From Rhineura floridana (taxonomy: Eukaryota > Chordata > Lepidosauria > Squamata > Rhineuridae), in assembly GCF_030035675.1 (NCBI RefSeq), contig NC_084499.1, positions 18,808,739-18,872,738 on the forward strand: a stretch of 64,000 nt of DNA. Direction: 5' to 3'. Of this stretch, positions 1-10,892 are shown in pieces. The notes below the pieces were generated by a model, which was not told where the DNA came from, searched no databases, and worked only from the letters and a program-made list of their open reading frames with translations. Each line of letters begins with the position of its first letter. The first letter of the stretch is position 1. Made by a program: the position numbers and the translations under genes.

Positions 1-857
1 CGACTGCAGACCCACCTTGCTCCCTTGCCAGAGAGGTAGTTAGCAGGCCAAGCTGTTCTCTATCAAGCCCAGATGTTCAAAAATGGGACGTTTGCCTCGG
101 TTTGTTGCGGCGGATTCCACCCCTAGCACTTAGGAGACAGATCTGGTGCTGATTTTGTAGGAAAATGTTTAGCAGGTAGATGCCAAAAAGCCTGGAAAGA
201 AGAGGGAGGGAGGGAGGGAGGGAGGGATGTAATCTTGTTCTGACTGAGATGCTACAGATGGAACTAGGAATGTCAGAAGACATTGGTTTCCATTCCACTC
301 TGTATTTGCCCCACTGTTTCCGTTCTGCTGCAGTCCATCTTCCACCAAAAACTACGTTATTCGTCTCGCGGGCAAAATTACATAAGGTACATAATTTACA
401 TGATCAATTACATAAATTATGTAAGTTATGTTGTCAATGCTTTATTCCGCCCCATTCATTTCAATGCAAAGGAAACACAATGCAAATAAGGAGGGGAGCA
501 TAATCAGTTATGGATCATTTGCGGGTGGAAAGCAAACGACAGCAAGCACTGATCATATTGGCTGGATTGATTTCCGTTCTGGATATGGGACAAATAAGCT
601 AAAGTTGGTGATTTCCACTGCCATTTCTGTTTTCATTGGACTTAGCCGACGTCCCTAGATGGAACCCGGAGACAATAAGGTGGTCCAAGAGAGCGCCTAT
701 CTCCGTCCTGCAGAAACAGGAGAAAAGTTTTGATTTGAATTAGCAATAGAGTTCTTCCCAAGAGAAATGAATCTGGAGATTCCTGCATCGGGGAAAACAT
801 CTGAGGATTTGCAAAGGAGGAGCACCCTTTCAATAAGATTAGCCAGATTTCTCAGGT
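1..857. other. No gene seen; one (GGGA)n tract
   Basis: The stretch has no exon-like reading frame or recognised repeat apart from the GGGA tract at 203-227 and an A/T-rich palindromic run near 380-440. Short open frames here show no recognisable protein. Confidence 0.5.
203..227 (+). repeat. (GGGA)n microsatellite
   Basis: About six units of GGGA run without interruption. Confidence 0.85.
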
Positions 858-1070
858 GAAAATGGAAATGGACTGCCTTCAAGTCGATCCCGACTTATGG
901 CAACCCTGTGAATAGAGTTTTCATAGTAAGGAGGTATTCAGAGGGGGTTTCCCATTGCCTTCCTCTGTAGCTGAGAGGCAATGACTAGCCCAAGGTCACC
1001 CAGTGAGCTTCATGGTTGTGTAGGGAATCAAATCCTGGTCTCCCAGGTCGTAGTCCAACACTGTAAGGTG
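858..1070 (-). mobile_element. tRNA-derived SINE with BovB-like tail
   Basis: Read on the minus strand, a tRNA-like head (ggtctcccaggtcg region in reverse) is followed by the tail gacttgaaggcagtcc, which resembles the 3' end of RTE/BovB LINEs. This is the plan of Sauria-type SINEs. Confidence 0.7.
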
Positions 1071-1186
1071 GCAGCAATTCCACACACCCCTAACTTGCCA
1101 CCGAATTTTGCCTACAGCAGAATTTTGAAGTGAATGGAAGGATCCTGCTTGGGCAAAGTTCCCTAGGAATCCCTAGGGAAGCCAGT

Positions 1187-1310
1187 GGGTTGTACTCAAC
1201 TAAGTCCTACTCACAGTAAACTCATTGAAATCAATGAACCTAAGTTAGTCGTGTCTGTTAACTGTGATGAGTTCTATGTAATCCTACTATAAGATTAGGG
1301 TTGAATACCA
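1187..1310. repeat. Short palindromic element (cattgaaatnaatg family)
   Basis: The copy has the inverted words actcattgaaatcaatga and a diverged right half. Related copies lie at 5520, 8848, 9830, 46858 and 47262. Confidence 0.55.
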
Positions 1311-1419
1311 CTAAGTGGTTTTGCCAGCCTTATGTGGCCCTTAGCACTAGAAGAGCCAAGATTAGGAACTCATTTTCATTTCATGTAACTCAATGCCATA
1401 CATAAGATGATTTAGAACA

Positions 1420-1560
1420 ACCTTCCCCAACCTGGTGCCCTCCACATATTTTGGACTACAACTCCCATCAGCTACAGTGAATGGAGCATGGCTATACCGA
1501 CTGGGAGTGATGGGAACTGTAGCCCACAACATTTGGAGAGCAGCAAGTTAAGGAAGGCTG
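1420..1560. repeat. Palindromic element (actacaactcccatca family)
   Basis: The left half has ggactacaactcccatca and the right half has its approximate inverse, gatgggaactgtagccc. This suggests a MITE-like foldback. Confidence 0.6.
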
Positions 1561-1707
1561 CTGTAGAAGCTGACTCTCTAGCAATGTGGCCCTAGAACTC
1601 AATGGTATCGGGGCACCTAGGGCTTGACCAGGAAATTGTCATGGCCTCGCAGGCTAAACGGAGACAATTGCTGGGGGAGTGACCACAGAGCAGTATAGAG
1701 GGACCTG

Positions 1708-1820
1708 GTGGATCTTCAGATATTTTTGGACTATAGCTCCTGTCATCCCTGACCACTGACTGTGCCGGCTGGGGCTGATGGGAATTGGAGATCAACATCT
1801 TCTGGAGGACCACAAGATGT
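1708..1820. repeat. Palindromic element (actacaactcccatca family)
   Basis: This is a second copy, with ggactatagctcctgtcat and the inverse half ctgatgggaattggagatc. Confidence 0.55.
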
Positions 1821-2092
1821 GGAAGTTCCTGGGTTTAGTTAAAAGCATCAGGTTGCTGATGAAGGAAAGATCTTCTGTGTGGGATACCCCCTGCCAAATC
1901 TGAACAACAAAGAGCCTTGTGACTCCTTGAAGTATAACTAAAAGCTGCCGGTCAGAGTAGTCAGTACTGGGTTGGATGGCTAAATGGGCTGACCTGGTAT
2001 AAGCGAGCTTCTTAAGTTCCTCTGCCTGTTTTAAACATGGAACTGTCCCAATTACATAGAGAGGGGTGCAGGAAATGAGGCACATGTTAGGG

Positions 2093-2545
2093 GCGGGAAA
2101 AGAGTTTGGTTCAGTTTGCATTTCAAGCAGAATCGATCAATTTTGTACCTTCCAAAACAATATGAAAAACAGCACACAGCCATCCTTCGAAATTCACACT
2201 TGCTTGAATTTTGTGATGCAGTTTGCCGACCAAACAGTGCCTTACAAAATTGCTTATATTAGGGGAAAGTGTGCATAAAAATGACTATATTGGTGAAAAC
2301 AAGCATACAAAAATGCATTACATTAGGGGAAATTGCTTGCAAAACTGTGCACATTAGTCAAAACAGCATGCACAAACATGTGTATTAGGAGAAATTTGCC
2401 CTAAAATGCTGGTGAGTTTTCATGAGGATTGTTTTAAAGAAATGAAAGATCACAGATTGCTGCAGAAATGTGGAGAACTGAATTTAATACTAGAAAAAAA
2501 CAAGAAACTGAGAGAACCGAAATGGCTGATCCTTCCATCCCTGGT
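2093..2545 (-). mobile_element. Non-autonomous element with TAGGGATGGG-type ends
   Basis: This A/T-rich copy runs in reverse, with repeated tgcattag words in the middle, and ends in ccttccatccctgg. It shares its plan with copies at 5668, 9943, 13440, 18905 and 32937. Confidence 0.55.
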
Positions 2546-2691
2546 TCATGCTATTTACTATTTTAAATTATTGTCAGAGAGGAGCTTGGAGTCTTCACCA
2601 TCACTACCTCACACACTGCATCCAAGCATTTGGATCTGGTGTCAGATCTTCAGCTGGGAGAAAAGTGCAATTGGGGGGAAAGACTGCTATT

Positions 2692-2912
2692 TTATTTATT
2701 TGCTGATTGCATTTATATCCCACCTTTCCTCCAAGGAGTCTTCATCCCCATACTCCTCTGAACCCCTTTTGATCCTCACAACAACCCCACGAGGTAGATC
2801 AGAGAGAGAGAGACCCAAGGTCATGCCTCACAGCCGAGCTTCATGGCAGAGTGAGGATTTAAACCTGGGTCTCTCATCAGCACTAGATGGACATTCTAAA
2901 CACTACATCGTT
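2692..2912 (-). mobile_element. tRNA-derived SINE (cacagggttgttgtgagga family)
   Basis: The order is tttatttatt tail, tatatcccacctttcctcc, a cctcacaacaaccccacg core, then the tRNA-like head around cctgggtctctc. It is diverged. Confidence 0.6.
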
Positions 2913-3126
2913 CTGGCTATCTTGGGAATTCAACTTCCCTTGACTTTTGCTCTTAAAATCACAGCCCCATGCCTTTCATTACATGATTGGAGCAAGCCTT
3001 TAAACATCACAGAGCTGTGCCCACGATTGTGTACTGTTTCATCTGGAGGCTGGCGTCTGGCCTGTGTCTCCTCTGAGCCCTCTTTAGACATGGAAGCAAA
3101 CAGAGGTTTGCAATATCAGCCCCTGT

Positions 3127-3176
3127 GATTGGCAGAAAGAACAAAGCCTCTGGATTGGCCCAGAGTGGTATAAATA
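3127..3176 (+). promoter_or_regulatory. Promoter-like cluster (two inverted CCAAT boxes plus TATA)
   Basis: GATTGG occurs at 3127-3132 and 3153-3158, and TATAAATA at 3169-3176, a classic spacing for a + strand promoter starting near 3200. No coding exon follows within the window before QRFP. It may be chance, an unseen gene's promoter or a distant QRFP promoter. Confidence 0.25.
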
Positions 3177-3227
3177 CCTGGAGACTGGGCTTCCGTTTTA
3201 TCTGGTCAACACAGCGAGAGCAGGCGG

Positions 3228-3402
3228 TGGAGACTTGCACCCCAAGGAAGTAGAAACTGGTGGCTCCGGTCTGGGTTTTTGTCCAAACTTTCAAGGAGTT
3301 GTCCAAGGTGCTGAAACCTATTCTTGAATCAGGTACAGCTCCTTGAAGGTTCGGACAAAACCCCAGAGCGGTTTCACTGCCCCACTGACATGAAAGCCGC
3401 CT
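3228..3402. repeat. Palindromic element shared with the QRFP 3' UTR
   Basis: The left arm ctgggtttttgtccaaac and right arm ttcggacaaaaccccag are inverse to each other around a aggtgctgaaacc centre. A diverged copy sits at 14389-14558. Confidence 0.6.
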
Positions 3403-4274
3403 GCTTCCATTGCTTAGAGGAAATGAGTAACCCAAAAAACAAGAGAATGCAGATTTGGATAAAATGTGCATATGTTAATTTGTGTGTCTAGAGGCAAATT
3501 GAGAAATCAAAGAATTTAAACAGAAACATAATGCATCTTACTTTAGCGGGGGGAGGCTGTGACCAGGTGTCAGGCATCAAATCCCTGTTGCTTTCCCATT
3601 TATAGCTGTACTCCTTTTTTTAGGGGAGAGGTTATTAAAGCTATTAATATTACAGCCAGCTGGGACTTGACAGATTTAAGGTGAAGATCATCATTTCTGC
3701 CCACCGGAGAGTTGGAAGTGGCACGATACAGGCCTTCTTTGCCTGCTTAAGAGTCTCCGTTCATAGGTGCTTGCATGCTTAAAAAAAAATAGATCTGCAA
3801 ATGCTGTTTGACCAGAGACAGCAGTAATATGGCTAAAGTAATGTACATATATAAGTGGAAGCAGCACGTACCACTGACTGAGAGCTCTCTTTAAAATGAT
3901 GGTCTTATCTCCAGGCTAACATAAGGCAGGTGCAACTTCAATTAACTGCTACCAAGGGCTGATTCTCTCTCACCATGACTTCATTCAAGATTGATACCAG
4001 TGCTGGGAGGAAGTGTATAAAAAGCGCCACAGACGTTTATTTATGTAGATAGTAACAGGAGGACATCCTTCCTTCCTGAAACACAGGGGTTTGCTATATC
4101 AGATCGTCCACTAGGCTGTATTTTGCAGTATTTTATTCCTGCCGTGAAGGTCCATTGGCGTTAATTCCCTGCAATAAACACAAGGCATATGAAACACTCA
4201 GGGACTCATGGTTCGGAGCTACGCTTGCCCATTTAGCATTTATTCAACTGCACTGATATACACCAGTATATTCG
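3403..4274. other. No gene or clear repeat seen
   Basis: The sequence is mixed and A/T-rich with no convincing exon. It contains several TATA-like words but no paired signals. Confidence 0.4.
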
Positions 4275-4509
4275 AGAGCCAGCATGGTGTCATGCTTAGT
4301 GTGACGGACAAGGACCTGGGAGACCAAGGTTCAAATCCTTTCTTGGTCATGAAGCTCACTGGGTGACCTCTGGCCAGTCACACTCTCTCTCTGCCCAACC
4401 TACCTCACAGGGTTGTTGTGAGGATAAAATGGAGAAGGAGGAGAACCATGCACACCACCACCCTGAGCTCCTTGGAGGAAAGGTGGGATAGAGATGTAAT
4501 AATAAATAA
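4275..4509 (+). mobile_element. tRNA-derived SINE (cacagggttgttgtgagga family)
   Basis: A nearly complete copy has the head ggacctgggagaccaaggtt, then ggttcaaatcc (B-box-like), then cctcacagggttgttgtgag and the end ggaaaggtgggatagagatg with an A/T tail. Confidence 0.75.
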
Positions 4510-4529
4510 GGAGTGGGCCAGGAATTCAG

Positions 4530-4852
4530 GCCACTTCTGCACTATGCATTTAAAGCACTATGATCCCACTTGAAAACATAGCTTTCCCCCAAAGGATTCT
4601 GGGAACGGTAGTTTATTCAGGGTGCTGAGAGTTGTCAGGAGACTTTTCCTTTTCCCCTCCCAGAACTACAATTCCCAGGGAAGAGGGACTGACTGTTAAA
4701 CCACTCTGGGAGCTGTAGCTGTGTGAGGGGAATAGGGGGTCTCCTAACAATTCTCAGCATCCTGAAACGACAGTTCCCTGGATCCCCTGGGGGAAGCCAT
4801 GATTGTTTGAAGTGGCATCCTAGTGCTTGAAATGTACTGTGCAGGTGGAGTC
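4530..4852. mobile_element. Palindromic MITE-like element (aattcccaggga family)
   Basis: Inverse halves surround the centre: cccccaaaggattctggga on the left and tccctggatcccctggggg on the right. Partial copies lie at 37530, 47225 and 56105. Confidence 0.55.
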
Positions 4853-5519
4853 TGAGAAACTGACAGGTAATTTTACTGGGCTTTTTCTGACATAGGCCGC
4901 TTTATGGGGGCTTCTTTCTACCCTAAGAGGAATGCCAATGTGTCTTGGGGTGGATAAATGTTCCAGCACAATGCCATGTGTGTTGTGTCAGGAGATGAGC
5001 ACTTGAATCTGCTTCCCTGAATCAGTTTTTGTTCGAAACTCTCTCTCTCTCTCTTTTGCCTTAATACATTAACCTCGGCTAGGACAAAATAAACCCACAA
5101 AAATTAATGACAAAAATTAATAGATTCTGCAGAATTCCTTGTGTTTTTTGTTCACAGAATGAAAACACTAAGGAGAAAGGGGCTGAAAAGTGGGGCAATT
5201 GTTTACTGCTTTGCAAGTGGCAAGAATCCTCAATGGATTATGTTGTAGGTCTACTTCTTTGTTAATTGCTCCTGGAGTAGAATAGTACCCTCGGAGTAGA
5301 TTTTAATCCCACTTGCAGGGAGGGAGAAGGAAGGGTTAGGCATAACTTCTCTTGCCAGTTAAAATCAGAGGAGGTCATGTGAGATGGCTGCATCTTTCAA
5401 AAGGCAGTCTAATCCAGAGAAAATTGCTTGATGGTTTAAGTCTCAGTTAAATGACTTTGGCATGTTACTTGAGATTCACTGAAGGTCCGTTCATAGCGCT
5501 GAGACTTAAGCATGACAGG

Positions 5520-5640
5520 CCTGCAGCCAGTGCTAGTCCTACTCGGAGTACACTCATTGAAATTAATGAGAAAAAGGTGGTCCATTAATTTCAATGGGTT
5601 TACTCTCAGTAAAACTGAGCAAACCATTGGCTACAGCCCG
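5520..5640. repeat. Short palindromic element (cattgaaatnaatg family)
   Basis: A good copy has actcattgaaattaatgag and, inverted, ccattaatttcaatgggt with the outer words tactctcagtaaa. Confidence 0.65.
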
Positions 5641-5667
5641 CCCTTTTTCTGGAACAACTACAACTCC

Positions 5668-6118
5668 TTGGCCACTGGTAGGGATGGAAACATCTGCCTG
5701 TTCTGGTTCTCTCAGTCTCCCATTTTTCCAATGTTCTCTACATTCCTGGCGCGATCAGCAAATTAATTTTTTTTAAAAAATCCTCATGAAAATTCTCTAC
5801 CATTTTAGCGCAAATTTCTCCAAATAAAAACATTTTTGTAGGCAGTTTTGACAAAGGTACACATTTTTGCAAGCCATTTCTCATCACTTCATGCCTTTTT
5901 GCATGTTATTTTCACTTGTATTCATTTTTATGCACTTTTTGCCCTAATATATGCATTTTTGTAAATGTTGTTTAGTTGGCAAACTGCATCCCCAAATTTG
6001 AATAAATGCAAATTTCAAAGGCTGGCTATGTTGTGGTTCTCATATTGTTTCGGAAATTGCGAATTTGATAAATTCTCCTTGAAATGCAAACTGAATTGAA
6101 ATGCTCACCCATCCCTAG
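5668..6118 (+). mobile_element. Non-autonomous element with TAGGGATGGG-type ends
   Basis: The copy starts with tagggatgg and ends with cacccatccctag, which are inverse to each other. The body is A/T-rich with repeated cattttt words. Confidence 0.6.
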
Positions 6119-6295
6119 CCACTGGCCACGATGGCTGGGCTGTTGTCCAACAACATCTGAAGGACATAATCTCAGCTACCCTTGCTGTAGAGGATCCATC
6201 ACATCCCTGCCTCCACCTCCCAATTGTTACAATCCTGCAGTGCTTTACACTGTATCCTGACAAGCAGTTCTAGGTTTTCTATGCCTCTGAATACC

Positions 6296-6440
6296 TGTTG
6301 CTGGAAACCAGAGGCGGGGAGAATGCTGTTGCGCTCAGGTGCTGCCTGCGGGCTTCCCATTGGGGCATCTGGCTGGCCACTGTGAGAACAGGAGGCTGGA
6401 CCAGATGGACCACTGGCCTGATCCAGAAGGGCTCTGCCGG
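6296..6440 (+). mobile_element. CR1-like LINE 3' end
   Basis: The fragment carries ggcttcccattggggcatct and gaggctggaccagatgg, the end sequence of a LINE family with many copies here. Confidence 0.6.
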
Positions 6441-6999
6441 TGAGCACAAGGATCCAGGGCAGAAAGCCTCGGAAGGATGGAATGGGTGTCTAGTTGAGAT
6501 GGGAGTTTCTGAAGCCAAAATGTGTTTCTCCAGTGTTGATCCTTTTGTGGTGAGATGCTTCTCTGAGCAGATACTTGAACCTTTCCAACGATGCTCTCCA
6601 GTGAGCCATCGTAATGCTTTCATGCGCCAGTTTATCTTGACAATGACAAGGAGTGAATTCTAGGGAGCTCACTAGCTCTGCATTTTGTTGGTCTGTGGTT
6701 CAATGATTAAGGGAAGGGCAGGCAAAGAGACGGGTGTCTTTTATGTATTTGACATTGGTCAGTTGGTGGCATTTAAAGGTCAGCCAAGGTGATGGATGTG
6801 GGACACCATCCCTTCATGTCCGAACTACTGGGCAGATCAAGTGCTGTCTGCCCATTCAGTAAACGTAGATATTTAGCGTGTGATTGGTGTCCAATGATGT
6901 AACATGTGGACTTGCTAAAATCTCCTTAATAAAAAGGAACTCGTTATTATGCATCTGTCATTTTTGTTTACTGCTCTCCCTCAAGGCAAACAGGAAGGT
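6441..6999. other. No gene seen
   Basis: Two overlapping open frames of about 115 codons occur near 6279-6663 on opposite strands, but they overlap the LINE end and match nothing recognised. Confidence 0.4.
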
Positions 7000-7142
7000 T
7001 TCTCCAACATGTTCCTCACAACAACCCTGTGAGGAGGAGAAAGGAGTGGTTGGCTAGGCCAAGATCCTCAAGCAAGGTGCCATGGATGAGCGGGGCCTTG
7101 AACCCAGGTCTCCCCTGTCCAAGTCTAATGCTCTGTCTGGCT
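7000..7142 (-). mobile_element. tRNA-derived SINE fragment
   Basis: The words ctcacaacaaccctgtgagg and cttgaacccaggtctccc mark the core and head of the cacagggttgttgtgagga family in reverse; the tail is missing. Confidence 0.6.
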
Positions 7143-7922
7143 GTTCTAAAAATGGTTATGGCCCATTGGGGGGTTGTGTGCAAATTGACATAATGGGGTC
7201 ACTAACTTGGCAGCAGCTGGCCCTCCTCTTGAACAAATGTTTGTTTGAGTACTAGCTTTTAAGATCGATCGCTTGAAAATAAATCGGTGTTCAGAGGAGA
7301 GCCTGAAAGGAACATTCTCATATCAAATATCATAGGCAAATAAAAAGTGCTTCTTAGGCCTCGGAAGGTCCATGCCTAAAGACATAAATTTGGGGTGAGT
7401 GAGAAGGCCCTTTCTCTTGTTGCCACCTATCGTCTCTATTTAGGGCCATTGCCCCTTTTGTTAGCAGCTTCCTGCTCCCCGTTTCTTTTGAAGCTGATCA
7501 GCTGCTTCCTCTTGAGTCGCCACAGGCATTAGCCCTGCAGCTGCTCTGAGCCAAAGGGAGGCCAGTTTTCTCATTTGTCAAAAATATCCGCTCACCTTTT
7601 CTATTAGTTTCCGCACGTGAGAGTCACCGTTGTAGGTTAACTTTATCATTAGTCTTTTCATTCCCATCCTTCACCGGTGACTCAACACTAGTTAACAAGG
7701 CAGCCTTTGGGCATAAAATCAAATAACGAATGAATTAAACACCTTTTTTTATGCAGGAGACACTAATCAAGATGACTCTGTTGCCCTCTCTGCTGATGCC
7801 CAATCAGATTGGTGTGTTCTCCTCTCTGGACTCCAGACTCCACAATGGAATCCTAGCCTCTGGAATGCACAACAATAAGTTTCTTGAAGGGGAGGGGAGG
7901 CTGACCATTTAATGAGAGGTCT
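7143..7922. other. Repeat-poor stretch upstream of the candidate QRFP first exon
   Basis: No repeat is recognised. The part from about 7550 has dense A/T-rich words such as ggttaactttatcatta and reads like unique flanking sequence, but I cannot name a bound factor. Confidence 0.4.
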
Positions 7923-8014
7923 TATTTAAACACAGGGAGGGAAGGGACACCTCATTCCCACTCTGTTGCCTGATCGGAGAGCGACCGATCCAGCAGAAGC
8001 AGAAAAAGTAAGTA
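7923..8014 (+). promoter_or_regulatory. Candidate QRFP promoter and non-coding first exon
   Basis: A TATA-like TATTTAAA at 7923-7930 is followed about 30 bases later by a repeat-free stretch that ends in a strong donor, AAAAA/GTAAGTA at 8007/8008. A short exon of about 50 nt (near 7955-8007) would splice 5.9 kb to the QRFP acceptor. The surrounding 450 bases look unique. This is inferred from signals only; no transcript is seen. Confidence 0.35.
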
Positions 8015-8600
8015 CTCAACCAACGTTGCCGTCCGTGGCTAGCAGAGGAAAATTCATTTATTTGTTTATCCATTCACTCATCCACCCGAGGATGTTTTCC
8101 TAGCAGGTGATCCGTCTTGCAAGGGACTGAAGAGGTGGGATGACCAGCTCTTCAACCTGTTTTTTTTTTAAACCCACCTAGGTTCATATTTTACTAACTT
8201 TACTAACCCTAACATCTAGAGCTGGGGGGTTGGGATTGAGATACCAAGTACTTAGACCAACTAAATATTGCTGTTACAGTCTTCCCTCCCCGGTCTAATG
8301 AGATGCTGAGGAGCATGGCGATCATGCATGACATGATCCAGAGTGGATCAGGTTACTCTGCCCTTGTTTTAAATTTTTAATTTCAATGATGTAACTCGCT
8401 GTGCTATTGTACCGCTGAGAGCCATCACTGACACGATAGATTCTTCTCTTCACCAGAGGCACACACCGATCAATATGGATCAGCTCAACAGGCAGTGGCT
8501 TATTGTCTCCGTGGCATTTACTTAGCTGAAGTGTGGACCCCTGGCATTTTGGCACCTTAAGATGGCAGCCTCTATGGTTAGCCTGGCTCTGTAAGGCAGG
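8015..8600. other. No gene or clear repeat seen
   Basis: The stretch between the candidate first exon and the trinucleotide repeat shows no recognised family. Confidence 0.4.
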
Positions 8601-8605
8601 TGGGA

Positions 8606-8607
<2 letters not shown>

Positions 8608-8684
<77 letters not shown>
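8608..8684 (+). repeat. (AAT)n microsatellite, about 25 units
   Basis: Seventy-seven bases of perfect ATA repeats. Read in any frame this gives homopolymer isoleucine or leucine frames, which are not genes. Confidence 0.97.
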
Positions 8685-8685
<1 letters not shown>

Positions 8686-8847
8686 TTGAGATGCATTTCT
8701 CAACCAGCCTACAGGTCTTTCTGGGCTCAAAGAGGAGCGATGGCGGCTTCACAGGAAATTTTGGACTGGAAAAATGTAGGGTAATTTGCACTGGGAAATG
8801 TTCATTTTGCTTTGGGGAAATTTTCTGATGTCTTAGAGAGTGAGTTG

Positions 8848-8972
8848 GTTTCGGGTTGCATCCAACCAAGTTTTGCTCAGGGTAGACCCATTGAAATTAA
8901 GTTAAGTTAGCCATGTTCATTAATTTCAGTGGGTCTACTCCGGGTAGGGCTTGCATTGGAGTCAACCCTTGT
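8848..8972. repeat. Short palindromic element (cattgaaatnaatg family)
   Basis: It contains gggtagacccattgaaatta and the inverse tttcagtgggtctactccg, starting with gggttgcatccaacc. Confidence 0.65.
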
Positions 8973-8989
8973 TTTTAGTAAACAAAGCT

Positions 8990-9297
8990 GATGGAATTTG
9001 TTCCCACAAGACGCAGTAATAGCCACCAGCTTGGATGGCTTTAAAAGAAGATTAGACCAATTCATGGAGGACAGGGCTATCAATGGCTACTAGCCATGAT
9101 GGCTGTGCTCTGCCACCCTTGTCAGAGGCAGCATGCTTCTGGAAACCAGTTACCGGAAGCCTCAGGAGGGGAGAGTGTTCTTGCACTCAGGTCCTGCTTG
9201 CGGGCTTCCCCCAGGCACCTGGTTGGCCACTGTGAGAACAGGATGCTGGACTAGATGGGCCACTGGACTGATCCAGCAGGCTCTTCTTATGTTCTAA
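8990..9297 (+). mobile_element. CR1-like LINE 3' end
   Basis: A long fragment runs from ttggatggctttaaaagaag through ctactagccatgatggctg to aggatgctggactagatgg and ends at cttatgttct. Confidence 0.75.
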
Positions 9298-9470
9298 CAT
9301 AGAAAGCTGCCTTCGAGTCAAACCATTGGTCCATCTAGCTCAGTACTGTCAACACTGACTGGCAATGGCTTTCCAGGACAACATCTCTAGAGATGCGAGG
9401 GATTGATCCTGGGACTTCCTGGCAAGCCAGGCAGATGGCTCTACAGCAATGAGCTACCAACCTTCCCCCA
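9298..9470 (-). mobile_element. tRNA-derived SINE (agctcagtggtagagca family)
   Basis: The reverse copy joins directly to the LINE end before it: gaaagctgccttcgagtca, then cagtactgtcaacactgac, ending with the tRNA-like head. Confidence 0.65.
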
Positions 9471-9649
9471 AAGCAAAGAATCTATTCTTACTATCCTTTC
9501 CCACAGAATGGCTAACCAGATGCCTAGTGGAAGCCTACAGGCAGGAAATGAAAGCAACTACCCTCTGTTATTGTTGACTGAATCTGCCATCTTTATGGTT
9601 AGAATAGACCTGGGCTGGAGACCCTTTGACCTGCAACTCTTTTGAGCCC

Positions 9650-9725
9650 TGGCAAGCATAGCCAATAACCAGGTATGGTGGGAGTTTTAGTCCAGCAGCA
9701 TCTAGAAGGCCAAAGGTTCCTCACA
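9650..9725. repeat. Palindromic element fragment (actacaactcccatca family)
   Basis: Only the right half is clear: ggtgggagttttagtccag and catctagaaggccaaagg. Confidence 0.45.
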
Positions 9726-9829
9726 TCTGGAACGTGACTATAAAAGCCACAGCCCCTAAGCCTGTTTATATGGGAAGTCTGCGCAGATAAAGCAAGAACA
9801 ATTTTTTTAAAAAAATATCCTCAACTCAT

Positions 9830-9920
9830 TTAGGCTGCAATCCTCTGTAAGCGCACCTGGGAGTGAGATCCGTTGAACATGGTGGGATTTCCTTCTGAGT
9901 AACATGCAAAGGACAGCACT
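9830..9920. repeat. Short palindromic element, diverged copy
   Basis: It begins ttaggctgcaatcctctgt and contains gggagtgagatccgttgaac, a diverged form of the cattgaaatnaatg family. Confidence 0.4.
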
Positions 9921-9942
9921 GGAATCTCAAAGAGGTTTTGGG

Positions 9943-10378
9943 GCACCCTCAAAGCTAACAAAGGGGGGAGATTCAATTCCATTTGCATTTAGAGGCAAAT
10001 CTATCCAATTCGCACTTGCCAAAGCAGTATGAGGACCAAAACACAGCCATCCTTTGAAATCTGCACTTAGCGAATTTTGTGATGCAGTTCTCCAACCAAT
10101 ATTGTTGTTTTTAAAAATGCATGCATTAGGATAATGTGTGAGTAAAAATGAAAACGTGCAAAAAATGCATGATATTAGGCGGCGTTGGCTTGCAAAAAAT
10201 GTGTGCATTAGTCCAAACTGCATATAAAATGTGTTTGTTAGAACACACTAAAATGCTGATTAATTTTGAGAAGTTTTTTTTTAATGCAAATTGCACCAGA
10301 TATGTGTGGGACTGAATTTAAGATGGGGGGGGGAGAGAATTTGAGAGAAACAAAACTGGGATATCCTTCCATCCCTAA
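9943..10378 (-). mobile_element. Non-autonomous element with TAGGGATGGG-type ends
   Basis: A reverse copy with repeated aaaatgcatg words ends in ccttccatcccta; a G-run lies near its right part at 10325-10333. Confidence 0.55.
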
Positions 10379-10774
10379 TTGTGATCCACATTCTATCTCA
10401 GTGTACACATTTCTAAACTTCCTTTAACCTAAAATACTGACGCTTAATGCCTTCGGGTATGTTTTTTTGAGCTGGACCATCCAGCAGAGAGCAGGGAAAA
10501 CAATAGCTGTGAACTGGGAACATTAGAATGCCCTCCTGGTCGTTCCTCTGAAAGCAGAGCTTGCATTTGGCACCTTTTTAATTTGACACCAAATGCGAAC
10601 GCCACTAGCATCAGCTCCGCTCGGGAGCTCCTGAGTCGAGCCAACACTTCCTGAAAAGAAATCTTCTTTTGCAGACGTAGCTCCATTCAAGCTGCAGCTG
10701 CAAAGGAACATTTGTCCTTTGAACTGGAGCCAGGCTGCATAGGAACAAAACAAATCCAAGCCAGGCTGTATTGC
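10379..10774. other. No gene seen
   Basis: Open frames of about 80 codons overlap on the minus strand but match nothing recognised, and no splice signals support them. Confidence 0.4.
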
Positions 10775-10892
10775 GGCCCTCCAGCACTCTCTATCCGGCC
10801 CTCAGGATTCACCCAGGCCATGCCCCCTCTCCCCAGGCCGCATGCCTGTCATCTTCAAGCGCTTTCGCCTGGCTGAAACGTGGCCTTGAATT

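Noticed and set aside
2406-3128. 240-codon frame on the + strand
   Set aside because: It crosses a SINE and an element end and matches no protein; composition is not coding-like.
8322-8869. Open frames of 83-124 codons full of isoleucine or leucine
   Set aside because: They are translations of the (AAT)n microsatellite.
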